A stretch of DNA of 64,000 bases, taken from assembly GCA_964017155.1 (NCBI GenBank), contig OZ024866.1, positions 18,975,358 through 19,039,357 on the forward strand. Reading direction: 5' to 3'. Made by a program: the position numbers and the translations under genes. Below, piece by piece: positions 44,710 to 60,009 of this stretch (the first letter of the stretch is position 1; every line of letters begins with the position of its first letter). A model generated the notes under the pieces. The model was not told the origin of the DNA and made no database searches. It worked only from the letters and a program-made list of their open reading frames with translations. This stretch comes from Oasisia sp. SBJ-2009. Lineage: Eukaryota; Annelida; Polychaeta; Sabellida; Siboglinidae.

Positions 44710-47700
44710 AGTATACAAATACAAAAGAAAGCAGGCATTAAACGTATGCCTATAATAGCACAATATAGTATTAGCTTAGATGAATTGCTTAATGCAATTT
44801 AAAATCTTGTTATAGTATGTATTAGTCGAGTTGCCATTTTGTGAACCTGGAAATGTTTGGTCGTCTAAGGTTTTTTTGCTGAATCATATAGATTATGTGT
44901 CCCTGAACTCAAATCCGTGGGATGGCAATGTGCCATCCTTGGGCAACTCGTGGGAACCACAAAAATCCAAGATGGCTGCCGTGATCCTGATAAATTTCAA
45001 AATGTGTTCATCTTTACACTACATCATGCTAGGAACATAATTTTTGTATGTACACGCATGCTTTGAGGTTCGAGGAATGCAATGGAACCGTTCATAATAA
45101 TGTCTGACTATGTCCACGTGACCAAATTTCAAAATGGCCGCCATTTCAACCAACTATTGCCAAAATCGATAGCCTTTTGCTATATAAATATGATTTTATT
45201 GTGTCCATTCCTTTGCTTTACCATATCAGGACTTAAAAGGAAGTATTTCAACTGATGTCCACCCAAGAAAACCGAGTAATATTCAAAATGGCGTCATTTT
45301 AGCCAAACAGATGCAAGAGCCACGATTTTGCGCCTATTCCTACGTTTTAGCATACGGGCAAGAACATAGTACTGGTATATACTTGTACGGCCTTAAGTAT
45401 ACGTGAAATAAATACATGTACCAACATATGAGGAATTTAATGTAATCATTTTCTATGGTCACGTGACACAAAATCAAGATGGCCGCCATTTCAACCGAAA
45501 ATAGATCGAAGATGTATTTACAATTCCTCTTCAGCATTGAACATTCATCATGACTGAGTTCCAGGAAGGCTAATAGTTGTACCTTCATGTATGTGTATAT
45601 TACTACACCTGACAAGAAGCACAAAAAGCTTGGGAAATGACACAAAATGGTACAACAATTTAAAAGTATAACATCAGAAGTACTGAATTATATAATTGCT
45701 GATACCCACTGAGAACTTGTTTGCAATGGCAAGTTTCATTTGGGCATTGACACAGTATACATTATTAACCATTGGTATTTAAACGATAAATCATTCCCAT
45801 TACGTTCTCATAGAAAAGGTTATTCCCCATTCTCATGTCATCTGCAATCTCCACACCCAGTAGACAAGCAGAACACAGACGTCAGTGTCATCGCTGATCA
45901 CTCGTACAATGTTCTTACCATTCTTTACAGCTTCCAGAAGATAACTGATGATGGTAATATCTGCTTCATCATGGCTGTACATACTCTCCTGTTGTCCAAA
46001 TTGAAAGTGGAGAGAACTCTGACGAGAGCCTTCTTATTCGCTTTGCCATTCATGATGGCATCGCGGCATGGGAGATTGCTTGATATTGTGATATTGTAGT
46101 TAACATCCTCTTCACCTGCACGCCGGATTCGCTCATGATCTCTTGCTGACCTGTCATCATAGCGATCGAAGATTACCAGCACTTCTGTTGGTTGGTACTG
46201 ACCGAGTCTATCCTTCATGCTGTTGGCGAGATCTGAAGCAGACCCAGCATATGGCCAAGCAATGTGATATAGCAGTTGTTGGCCATCGACGATGAATATG
46301 TCTGGAGCCTCTGGCTGAAGATCGTCCACTTTCAGTTTAGAGACAAGAGTGGATTTCGTCCCTGTCCTCATACATCCATATTCATCAATGATTGATGCAG
46401 GAACAGCGCACAATTCATAGTCAAAGAGTGTTTGAAGTTCGACTTATCGGTGCTGCCCTACTGTAATGAGACGACAGAATAGTGATGTCCTGTCATAGAG
46501 CGTCTTATCGCCTATGGCTACGCCACATTTGATAGATTCCATGATTTTGACTTTTCTTTTCAGGGGAGCGTGGAAGCCACTAGGTAATGACGATCTGAAG
46601 TCAAGGAGCATGCTCTCCCCCATCTTGTGGGTTTCCTGGACGTTGACAGAAGCATTCGCCACTTTGCCATTAATTATGTTATAGAGGCTTGAACTTGTCA
46701 GTTTGAGAAGATGGGAATGGTTTATTCAACTCTTCTTAAACACGATTCCTGTCATCTGTATCGAGTATGCGCCTCTTCTCTTGTTCGAATTGGTGCGCAA
46801 TGAGCGTAGGCCGTATGAGGCAGTCACAGCCTACCGGTTGGGTGTTCTCGAGCTGCGTCAAGATACTGACTGATATCTTCGAATGTCTTTGGACCATCTT
46901 TGTGGAAGTCGTATAGCAACGCTGCTGTCACCGAAAGGCACGCATTGATTTCACTCATGCCGTGCCATTCATGATCGATGTCAAACCACCAAATGCACCG
47001 CCAACCAGTACTTCAAGACCACTAGTTTTCATTAAGTTTCCAATACAGCCATTGAATGACATGATGGTGTGCATGCCACCAGGTCAAAGAATGACTGACT
47101 TGAAGCGGTTCCCATGACTGGCCCATTTGATAAGTGTTGCTACGATGTAAATTTGCATGTCAGCGGATAGATTTGAGGTGTTCATCCCAAGTTCAGAGAT
47201 AGTTTTCTCAAAGTATGACAGCGTCGTGAGAACAGTGTCAGGATGGGATGGTGGTGCGTCGATCAGAGGACTAAACATGTAGGTAGTGGGTGGTTTAGGG
47301 GAACATACCACTCTCGCCAGAGCAGCATTATAGCCTCCCCATTCGATAGGGTTTGGATGGAGTTCAGCCATTGAGTGTCCACGACCTGGGCACGTTCTAA
47401 GCTTCCCTGTAGTGCACATACATCAGTGAATGGTGGGCCAGACCTACATACCACAAGAGGGGGGTTCTCTTTCTTCGGGCCTGTATACCGTTCCATCACA
47501 ACGGACTTACTTCCAAGCCGAAGAGATTAGACTTCACGCTAACAAAGGTGTGGAATGGTGAGGTTCAGCAGGCCAGCCTCTGCACTGCCACATTCCAGAA
47601 CACCCGAAGGGTGCTGTTGAAATGATATTGCCATGGCGTGTGTCTCACGGCGACCATTGGGTGTGCACACAAGGAGGTCAAAATTGTCAAACCAGCCGAA

Positions 47701-50700
47701 TATCGGGCTTACTCTCCGCATCAAGCCGATCGCCTCATGAACTTTCCCCCCATTTACACTTATATACTTCCGGCGGCTGATTTGCGAAATCGCATGACGT
47801 TTTCATACGTTGTCACGATACCATGCTCGTTGAGCAACGTTGCCAATTCCGAACTACCAAATTTATGATGTAACTTCACAGCAAGACCAAGAGTGGTTTG
47901 ATTTGTGGAGTTGGAAATGTGCTGTTGAATGCACTGTGATATGGTTACTGCTGATTTATTCAATTCTCCATTGGATACCAATTGAGAAACTAATGCTAGC
48001 AAAGTAGGAGATGTGTTGGCAACAGTCTTCTCAAACGTGAACTGACTTAAATCGTAATCATTGCTACGAGGAAGTGCTAGAACTTCAGCTTTCACTCTAC
48101 AGTTTCTACACTATCATCATCTACACCGTCTATTTCTATTTTATAAAAACAAATTAATTTGATGTGAATGTTTACTTTTCATTCCTCATAATGTTGAAAC
48201 AGTACATGTATATATTTTCACGTACAATTAAGGCAATACAAGTTAATACTAGTACTATGTTATTGTCCGTATGCTAAAACGTAGGAATAGGCACAAAATC
48301 GTGGCTCTTGCATCTGTTTGGATAAAATGACGCCATTTTGAATATTACTCGGTTTTCTTAGGCGGGCATCAGTTGAAATACTTCCTTTTTAAGTCCTGAT
48401 ATGGCAAAACATAGGAATGGACAAAATAAAATCATATTTATATAGCAAAAGGCAATCAAATTATGCTCGATTTTGGCAATAGTTGGTGGAAATGGCGGCC
48501 ATTTTGAAATTTGGTCACGTGGACATATACAGACATTATTATGAACGGCTCCATTGGATTCCTCGTACCTCAAAGCATGCGTGTACATACAAAAATTATG
48601 TTCCTAGCATGATGTAGTGTAAAGATGAACACATTTTGAAATTTATCAGGATCACGGCAGCCATCTTGGATTTTCGTCGTTCCCACGAGTTGCCCAAGGA
48701 TGGCGCATTGCCATCCCACGGATTTGAGTTCAGGGACACATAATCTATATGATTCAGCAAAAAAAACTTAGACGACCAACCATTTCCAGGTTCCCAACAG
48801 TACAGTATAGAGTGGCAACTCGACTATATTGGTTATTTATGGTTTACAAGTGGCAACTTGGTTTCCATGCGGTTTAATTACGTGTTCTGTTGTTAGAACG
48901 TGTCATAGTTCTTATAAGCTCCATAAAGCCCAAGATGGATTTGAACGAAATGAAGACCGAGATGACGATTCGTTCAAGGAATATGCCCGTCACGATTGTA
49001 ACAGTTAGCATAAGTGAGTCAAAATCACTGTAGATAAACAGTCGACGAGGTTTATCGGTATGTCAAATGCATTGTATTGAAATGCTTAGAGTTATTGAAG
49101 ACAATAATACATGTTATATGTACAAGCTTTTCTTCTGATGGTTACAAACAACATGTAATACCGGATATTCAGGTCAGATGCTAAAACAATTTTGTATAAG
49201 CAATATAAGTTATTGTTGACGTATTTTGTTTCAGATTGCCGACCTGACCTCGTTCACATAATGCAAAATATTGCTCATATTACGAAATTGGCAAGTAAAG
49301 GAATAATTCGTTCGTTTTGACAAAAACATACATGTATTATAATTATTTTATTATAATAATTGTATTCTTTGCATGACAATACTGGTTCGATGTTTGCATG
49401 TACATTACAAAACAACGATAACAAATAACATATTAAAGGCGTACATTGGCTACATGGATGTGGAACCAAATTTAATATGATATTCCAATATCATAGCCAA
49501 ATGTAGACATGGATCCCCACGTATAAGATTAGTGAGTCAATAACATTTACCTTCTTTTGAAAATTAGAAATATGATGTACTAACTCGAACATAAACAAAC
49601 TGCAATCAACAAAGTTGGAAAATGTAATAAAAGAAGTAAGGAAACTAAAACATAAAGAAAGCTTACATCTATCACCTGTAATTTAATAAATATAGGAACG
49701 ACGTAAAATATGACAACACGTAATTGATGTAATCAATAAATCAACCATTACAGAAACATCCGAAATATTTAGATGTAAATAAAACCAAAATTACAAAAGA
49801 AATAGCAACAACATTCATACATTTCGGCAACAACCGGAAACTAAATTTATTGGGAAAACCAGACTTCTTCAAATCGTTTAGTAAAAGAAAAGAACATACT
49901 AACATTCAATGTACACTGGTTGTTGCAAATGGTTCAAATAAATAAATAAATAAAAGTTGAAAACAAGTTTGGGAAATGACAAAATAGTTTCAGTTGTGTT
50001 AACATCATTAGCAGTAATGCTAATCAATCACTATACACTAAAAGAAATCATCAGAAACTAACTGTTGCTAAAGTAGTTCCCATCCACACACACAAAAATA
50101 GAACATTAATTTCAACAACTACAAATCAATATACCTTTTGCAATGCATAATCACAGTCTTCGGAACCAAATGTATTTCCAATTATATCACAATCACTCTT
50201 AAAACATTCCTTACTTAATCAGTATGGATTCAGAGCTAGACACTCTACTGAACTGCAGTAATTGCAGGGGTTAGTTGACAGAATGTACATACATATTGAC
50301 AAAAAGGCTTGCCAACAATACTATTTATGGATCTGTCTTAGACTGTCGACACAATAGATGGTAGAACAGGTAACTGTGGCATCAAAACACAGTAACAACT
50401 GGAGTTCAATTCTACGGCCATCACGATTCTTAATAAACATTAAAGGGATTCTTTTAAAATGCTAAGATATTTGTGATATATCCAATGTTTAATTAATCCT
50501 GTTCACATAATTATTTAATATAATATCATGCCTACATTTCACTACAAATGTGTTGTATTAATCATTTATAACCCTGAACACATATATCAAAATAAACACT
50601 CCGCCTACGCGGACTGTCTAATTTGAACTCCGCCTGTACTATACATATGAGTCTTAAATATCTGGTTCACTTCGGTAGACTTCAGTATTATCCAACAAGT

Positions 50701-52271
50701 TCAGGGTCATTGCATAGTTCACTGCGCCTCAATTAATAGTCATTATCATCGCGCTGCACCATTAATCACCTACATGGCAGCAAACTCAACGTGATTTGCA
50801 TAGACACAGTTATGTATCGGCTTGTTTTGCAGATAACTCCCACGTTATGCATACGTATGCAAAACATAAGTAGCAGAGGAGGTACTCTGAAAAAAAATGG
50901 ACACGTTTTGATACAGTACATCTTGAATGTGTTTAGGCTAACCAAGAATCCCGTTAATGATCTAACCACAGTCGTCTATGCAGACGACACCACCCTGCAA
51001 AGCACACTAAATACGTTCCCAGATTAAAGAATAAATGAATTGGCTACAACCAATACTGTTAACTCAGAAATGACAAAAACAATACTGTCAAAGAATGATG
51101 CAAAACTAATGTCTTTTACACTAAAAAAAAACAAAATCACGAAATATATCATATTAAAATCAATAACATACCGGTGGAGCGGGTGACACAACTGAATTGT
51201 TTTGGAATCAGAATTAAGAGTTTCAAACTTAACATGGTCTCCCCATCAAAGCGATATAGCCATTATGATATGATATTATCAAGGATATGTGGAATTCTCA
51301 ACAAATGATTATCACACAATGTGTTAACAAACCAATCATACTACACAAAAGTACCTATATATCTGCCAAACAGAAACAAATTGCTGCCAACGTGTGACAG
51401 TCACTTTTGGCATTGTCTCAAGCAGTACTGACTGCACTTCTACTGTTTATGTCGTCCATGTTGACATGTTTTCTTTTTAAAACGTATAATATGACGGGGG
51501 TATAAGATAATCTTCTGCATACCAACTTTGTCATATATTAGTTGCTTTAGCCCAACAAGACAAAAAAGGCATCGCAACAAATTACCAATACAAACGATCA
51601 CGAAATATATAAGTAACATCCACATTAAACAAACTGACGCCTGTACATCAAGCATACCATACCACAACTACTTCCACTTTCTGCCACGGGAAAAACTAAA
51701 ACCCACTCATATCAAGGCTTCGTACGTTACTGCAAAATGCGTATCATAAGTAACTATAACTTGGAATGTCGCACGAATAACTGGCATATATTTCACATCA
51801 TGCACATTTTTCAGTTTGGATGATCCAGGGCGGCCTGAATAATAAATAAGGCGCGTTACGTGTACATGTAGTAGATATCACATATAAATAATTATTTATG
51901 AACACACTCATGAAAACATGTATGAACACACTCATGAAAAACTAAATAAATAAAAAATATAGAAGGGTAAATACATAAAACTAACATGTCATTTAAAAAG
52001 GTATGAGTAAAATGTGTTAAAGTTATCTTCAAGAATGATGCACAATCACAAATTGTCAGTTCACATATTGTCACTGCATCAGTTAAAATATTGGCTAAAA
52101 TTTTTTGATTTTAATGCACTCTTAAAAACGTACTCGTTTTACAATTCACGTAATGGAAAATAGCTGAAAGACCGCTGTCATATAGGTTTCCCTATAAATC
52201 CTATAAATACGTAACAGTATATGAGTGTACATACACACAGACACACGCGCACGCGTGCACGCATACACACA

Positions 52272-52338
<67 letters not shown>

Positions 52339-52343
52339 TTGGT

Positions 52344-52392
<49 letters not shown>

Positions 52393-55089
52393 TTGGTCGC
52401 TAGGTGGCGCAAGGTGGTATATGTTTATATTTTTATACTTCACTGCTCGTTCAAATTATATTTTATAATCCAAATTCTGCATTTTTGTGTTTGACATTTC
52501 TACAGATTTAAGACCAACATACATACTACTTTATTTGGACACGCAGAATTTGTTTTATATAAATTATACCAGTTACGTCGCTGAAATTTATAATTTACAA
52601 CATAATGGGCGACAATACAGGACGCGCCAGTATGATCATAATAAAACACACAAAGTCAGGGGTAGCCCTTACATACTGTTGACTAACAGGCCTTTTCATA
52701 AAACTTTCTTTATACCCAGAATCGCCCTGGGGTGAAGACCTCTAAATGTTTCATTTGTTCGGGAACTAAACGTCTCATTACTTTGCGCTGGCGATCTGTA
52801 ACCGATTTGTATTTAACCTTTTAAAGAATCATTCTATATTTAGCATTTTACAGATTTATTTAGCATCTTACAAACCCAGTTGAAACTACTGATTTATTTT
52901 ATTATTACTTTCAAATATCACTTGATTATGTATATGTAACATTTATTTTATAATACATTATTTTATTTTATACAACGATTTGTTAGATTTATAAGTCTTG
53001 CATCTGAGAAGTAGTCTAATTTAGAATGTTTGTAATTTTAGAATTAGTGTGACCTTATACACTCATCTATTTATTTATTATATATTATTTATAAAGTTTT
53101 AGTGTTGTTTACCCATGCCAAGCATTAGAACATTTACATTAGTTTAGAACCCCTGGCTATTCTCAGCCACTAATTATTTTATGACACATTAATTTTATCA
53201 CTTGAGCATATATATTGTAAAAGTCACCATTGTTCTCATTGTGTGTTTTATTTGTATCCTTTTCTGCAGCTTCTAGAAGCCATGAATTTACCTTGTGTAA
53301 AACACAGTTAAAACATGAATTAACTTTACGTGACATATAGAATCAAACATTTTCTGCATCAAGGGCGGCTACGAACACGGGGCTGTTTTGCGATTTAGTA
53401 AGTTGCATGCAAATGCTGTACCTCAATTCTCGCGAAATCCAAAATGAGTGTCAACTAAATCAGTATCTAGTAAGAGCTTAGAGCTAATTGGTCGATATTG
53501 TTTTGCAATGTTCGAGTTAAGTATATATTTCTTTTGTATGGGAAGAATTGTACCATAATGTAGGTACTGGATAGTACAATAGTGTATAGTGATTTCGTGG
53601 GTTTGTTCAATAATACATTCTGGTAAAGCTTGCATAACATCACCATATAATTCAACAACATCTGTGGCACATATATATGATTTAACTTTTTGTGATTCTT
53701 CGCTGTTTGATTACATTCCAGAATGCAAACAGTTTCCTGTTCTTTAACATAACATTAAGTTTCTGGTATGTATTGTTCACTGAGCGATCTACGCACTGCC
53801 TACTTCTACGTCGGAACACCTTTTTGATATATTTGTACGTTTCGTACACTGCCCTGTCACGAGGTCTATTATTGTCATTCCAAAGTCGCCACCAGAACCG
53901 TTTGCGGTCTCGTAGGTGGCTGAGTTCAGGGCACCAATATGTTTTTGGTTTGTTGCAGTGTTCCTGTTAGCACCCTGTTTCTTTCACAGCATCGTTCAGT
54001 TGCACAATGTAAGAATCAACGAGCTCTTGTACGGCACCACTGTCATCGTTCGCATCACACGTCAGGATATGCATAGTCGATAGATTGCTGTGACGGATAT
54101 CGCGATATGCGTTGGTACACTCCAGGTTGTCCCATCTGTGTGTGACACCGTACAGGACGTCAGTTGATAACGCCGTGGGTTGACACTGTTCACTGAGAAT
54201 TCTGGTCTGTAGGCAGAGGGGCAAGTGATCAGCATGTCGCGGTATAATGTTGCAGCTGACAATATTTTGAGATGTGGTCAGGCAGTGATCTATCCAGCTG
54301 TCGAATCACAGAAATGTGTATATTGTACGTGTCTATGTAACACACGTCGTTTGGGTAACTAAGCATTGAGATCACCAATTATGTGTATCGGGCATATGGC
54401 TCCAAATTGTTCTATCACACTAATGTTAATGGGTCGCATTCAACACTTGAATGATAACGGACGTGACATGAGAAGTTGGCATTACAATATTTGGAAATAT
54501 GGCGTGCAAGTCTCGCGCGCGAAAACGAGGCTGGGGGCAGAAAGTCCATATTCTCCATGTTAACATATAGGAAGGACTTCGTTTTGTTTTTGGTTGTAAT
54601 AATCGAACTGTTCCAGTATAACTATTTCAGTTATACTGTCCGAAGGATTATTACAAGCAGAAGCAGTAGAACACTGCCGGTGACAATGCTCACGGAAATC
54701 ATGAATTTTAATCGATTATTATGGTGGTTGCCATGGCATCGCCGGCTTGTACTTGTGTTTGGCGATCTTGACTAATAATGAAGAGTGCCATTTTTCGCGA
54801 AGTACAACCTGTTTGGGGCAAACGTTTACATGTGTTATGATTATGCCCATTTATACAACTTGTCAGATATAACTGCTTATCGAAACCGCAACGTACAGCA
54901 ATATAAAATGCAAATCCCGTAAAAGACACACTACGTAAATCGCTATATGTCTATGATAATGTAGTAAACTCAATATTAAATCGGACTTTTAAGATAAGAA
55001 AGATATAACCATAGATATAAATAGAACACACCAGTAGAAAGCAGTCTATATGGGAAAGATTAATGATCTAACTCTGTGGGTATAACACA

Positions 55090-55173
<84 letters not shown>

Positions 55174-58100
55174 CCTGTCCCCAATCAGCTCCAGTCGCGC
55201 GGAGTCTCGCCATGTATCGTGACCCACTTACAGGCCCTATACAATGTGCGCATTTGCCCTTACTACTTAATATAAGAATAGGTATTGCAGACATATTATA
55301 CTTGAAATAAAGCAAAACAATATTCTCATATATGTTATCAGTTTAATTTAGCTTACTGACCGAATGTGTACAGTTGTTCAATTCGTTACTTACATATGTG
55401 GCACATGGCTATGGGCTTTTATTTCACAACACTCCCAGTTCATTTACAAATATAATAGCATTAATGTGTAAGAAAAAGGAATGTCTTGTATACGCAATCT
55501 GTTATTTTGTTGACAATTACAGACTGTGCGGTTAATTTTGGTATCACATTACATTCGTCCTAGTACTCAGCTACTTGACACACATGTTTAATGAATTATA
55601 TACTCGAATGCGCATTCAGAGAGTTAAAACGATGTCGTGAACAATAACAATTCGGGAAATCTGATAGTCCGCTGCGACGCCTATCGAGTCGATTGGAACC
55701 CTCTTCTCATGAGTTCTGGTTAGCTGTTAAACTTGGCGTCGTCTCTGTTTTTGATTCCAAACATTTTACAAGAAATATTTGCATTTTGACCATTAAAATT
55801 TCAACCTTTATACCGATGGTGAATTTATGTTATATTTAAGCCAATCGGTATGTTTCTTTAATTAAAATATGGTTATTCCTTTGGAAAATAGCCGAGTATT
55901 AGAAGATAAGAAAACACACTCCCAAACTTCTTGAACATATATTTCATAGCCGCATCATGAAACACCGTGAACCACATCACAGTCTAACTGCCCAGGTCCA
56001 CTTCCGTCTTCTGACTTATTCAACAACGTCTTTGCCTTTTCTTTCACCCAGATGTTTTTTCTCTCCGTGTATGTGATGCACCTTGAACATCATCACATTC
56101 TAACTGCCCATGCCCACTTAGGCTTAACAGTATATATGGCCTATTGTAATAATCCGTAGTATATCTATTAACGTGTAAATTTCGAAATCCAACAGATTCC
56201 AGGCTCACCAAATGCATACGCCTACACCGTCTGCACCTCCACCTACAACCCTCAATATCCATCATATAAATTTCACAAACACTTACCTGGAAACCACCAG
56301 TATCCTGCCATTAATTAAGGCTTCCCTATAGAACCTTCTAACAGCATGCATAACAAATTATAATTAATAAATACCTATAATACGGGAGATTATAGATGGG
56401 ATATCGAGTTTATACTAAATTCAAGAGAGGTGGTAGGCGAATTGCTAAAGATTTACTTTTGTTTTTAAGAATTATTGGTCTACACCCTGTCGTTTAAAAT
56501 GATCGCATATCCTCTAAATGGTATATCACAATATTGGCGCAATGGTTGTTAAAACATTTCAGCCCCCCCCCCCCCCAAACAAACGGTTCCATCAACTGAA
56601 TACCGCGTGATATATCAAGCGTGACGTATGTCTAGCCGTTTTACGTTTGATGTCTTACCATGTATTGCTGTTCAGGGTGGGGTATTCCTGAATATCAAAG
56701 CCCGGGGCAGACAGATACACTACAGCTCTTTGTTCGACCAAATACGTCCCTTCTACGTACATTTGGCCGATGAACGCGTGGACACGACCAAGATGACCAC
56801 TCCCAGGATTCGTCACATGACAAACGGTATGACCTATATGACACCACTTTTTTGTATCACTAATATGGCGTCACAACACATTTTATAATTTCAGTTGTGT
56901 GTAAAGGTTGACATTTTTACAACCATTTCGATTGAAGCATAAACAACATTTTGGTCTGATTGAACAGATCGATTTGCAATTAACAAACTTCATATGTTAC
57001 GCATTCTGTTATTGCATATAACAAAAATTTAAGCATTCATTTCATTCGTGCGAGGTAATTTTGCTATTTAATTATATACGAAATGTCAGCCTCTTTAAGG
57101 TCGTGGATTCCAATTCTGTCCATTAGCGAGTTTTAATTTATAAATAACTTCAGCATAAACGTGATTTCAGCTGGACAATTTGTTTATATCCAGTGCACAG
57201 TGGAATAATTCTGCAAGTATATGCATCCAGGACAATGGGATTGGGAAATAGACGATTGCAATTTTAAAAGGTTTTAGCGCGGTGACTGTCTCTTTCCCCA
57301 ATGCATCGTTGGATAACTCGGTTCGTGTTGTATACTTCTAAAAACTCTATCTCCTGGGATCTGTATGTGAATGCCTGCCTGTGCCATGGCATTGATCACA
57401 GTGTAAACATGCATACCCCTGATCTGAACAGTTGTTTATTCAGTTGGCCTCTGGACAAATAAATAACTTGAACAATTTCGAACCATGGATATTCATACAT
57501 AAAAATTCGCTTTCAGCACGTGACTGTTTTATGTACATTGTAAACTTGATCATCTGTTGCAGCCCCTGTAATGACTTTATCTAAACCTGTTTTTTACAAA
57601 CATCAATTTATTGGTGTCATCGCAATAGATACGAGTGTCGACGACATAACCGTTATGATCCGGGACAGGTAGGCACACCAATCGGTATTATTGTTTAGCT
57701 ACCCAACTGCATACTATCCAAAGACCCTGCTGCATTTAACTATACAACTTGTGACTAACTACTAACGCCCGCCATCAGACATCAAACTACATACTACAAA
57801 CTATCAGAATGATCACATGAGTACTAACTGCCATACTTGCAGACTACCTGATAGCCAGACCGCGAAGCAATGAATTAAAAAGACGGCTTAGTACCCATCA
57901 AACAACCACACGTCCAGATAATTGAAAATAAATATGCAAAACAACAAGACTATTAACCAGAATGTTTGACACACCTCAGCCTGTCACCATGGTATCTACT
58001 GGACAGCAATTGTTTTTCGTTATTAATGGTTATTATGTAACACTGGTAGCTAGCCACGACTGTTTACCTTTTGCTAGCCAGTTGTACCAGGAACATACGT

Positions 58101-58551
58101 CACGGCATAGCATAACAGTACGTTAAACGAATGATTTCATTGATTAATTATTATTTTATAGTATTAGTTTGAGGCGATAAACATCCGCAGTATTGCATGT
58201 GTTACTCATTGCTATCGTATTGTGTTACTGACAGTATATACAAGTACTTCTTCATGGTTGATCTTCGGCATGCGAGTACTGTTTTCCATCCAAACTTACC
58301 GCTTCCTATCGACGCAAATGAGCCGCCAGTTATTCTTCATATTCAATATCTCGAGAATGATGCTAACAAAGCGGGCATCATTGACAGCATGATCAGGTTT
58401 GACAAAAATTCGCCTAAGATTCACCCTGATAGCCCCGGTATCCCATACACATGAAAATGTATTCACACACCTTGCATGTCTCATTATTTATGTATGACTG
58501 TCACCATAATATTCTGTCAAAATGCTTCAAATATTATATATGTATTATAAT

Positions 58552-58626
<75 letters not shown>

Positions 58627-59954
58627 CTCAGCCATGTACATTGCCAACATCCCATATGACCGGTCTGTCGGTCTGTCGGTCTGTCGGTCTGTCGGTCTGT
58701 CGGTCTGTCGGTCTGTCGGTCCGTCGGTCGGTCGGTCGGTCGGTCGGTCGGTCGGTCGGTCGGTCGGTCGGTCGGTCGGTCCGTCGGTCGGTCGGTCGGT
58801 CGGTCGGTCGGTCGGTCGGTCGGTCGGTCGGTCGGTCGGTCGGTCGGTCGGTCGGTCGGTCGGTCGGTCGGTCGGTCGGTCGGTCGGTCGGTCGGTCGGT
58901 CGGTCGGTCGGTCGGTCGGTCGGTCGGTCGGTCGGTCGGTCGGTCGGTCGGTCGGTCGGTCGGTCGGTCGGTCGTGCGTGATTAAATTAACTATGAATAC
59001 TCAAATGAATGTGTGCACACATATGCTGATGTACACGTGCTGGTGGGTAGGTGTATTACCATGTACTCATCGCGTTAAACATTTGTAGTCAGAGATTGAG
59101 GCCAGAGCTTCAGTTCAGCACTCTATTACCAGGAGGAGGTGATTCAGGAGATTTTTCACGAATACGTTCTGATTTTTGGCGTTAAGCCTACATCTCAGTC
59201 TACACTTCCGTGTTGTCCACTTGCCACCGGAACACGGCGGGTTGCTGTTCACAAATGTCCAGTATTTGTTTTATCTTAGCCTGGCCTCTGACTGATAATA
59301 AATTCCATTGGCAATGTTCTCTATTTTTGCACAACATATTTCAGATCTAAAGGTAGGTGGTGCCACATTTCGCCTAGATTTGCTGAATATCAACACTTGT
59401 TTATACTACTTTGTTTAGTTTTGTATTGCTGCATAACAAGCAAATTGGCAGGTCTGGGTTTTGTTCTTCAGAGGCGAGTCTGGAAAGATGACGATCATGA
59501 CGCACCGCCTTCGTACTTACGGCAGTTCATTGCTAGACTCCTTCACGGAATTTGCCATCAATTCAACATTCATGTGGCGACCGGTTTGTTGGTTACTGTG
59601 TAGCGTTTTTATCCGAACGTTAAAAAGTATCCGGGCATGCGCGTGTCAGTCTCGTTGTCATTAGTTAATTTAACCTTTCCCGCAGAATCTCATATTAACT
59701 ACGCCTTTTATTGTGATTTATAATTATAACTTACTATATTACTGCTGCTGCTGCTGCTGCTGCTACTGCTACTGCTACTGCTACTGCTACTGCTACTGCT
59801 ACTGCTACTGCTACTGCTACTGCTACTGCTACTGCTACTGCTACTGCTACTGCTACTGCTACTGCTACTGCTACTGCTACTGCTACTGCTACTGCTACTG
59901 CTACTGCTACTGCTACTGCTACTGCTACTGCTACTGCTACTGCTACTGCTACTG

Positions 59955-60009
<55 letters not shown>

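Noticed and set aside
58397..58454. Continuation of the Cache exon to a donor at 58438
   Set aside because: It would need the acceptor ending at 59473 and would insert FDKNSPKIHPDSP before GESG; the donor at 58397 gives the family motif MIRGESG directly.
58634..58985. RSVG-repeat open frames
   Set aside because: Product of the (CGGT)n tetranucleotide in an intron; all frames are open because of the repeat.
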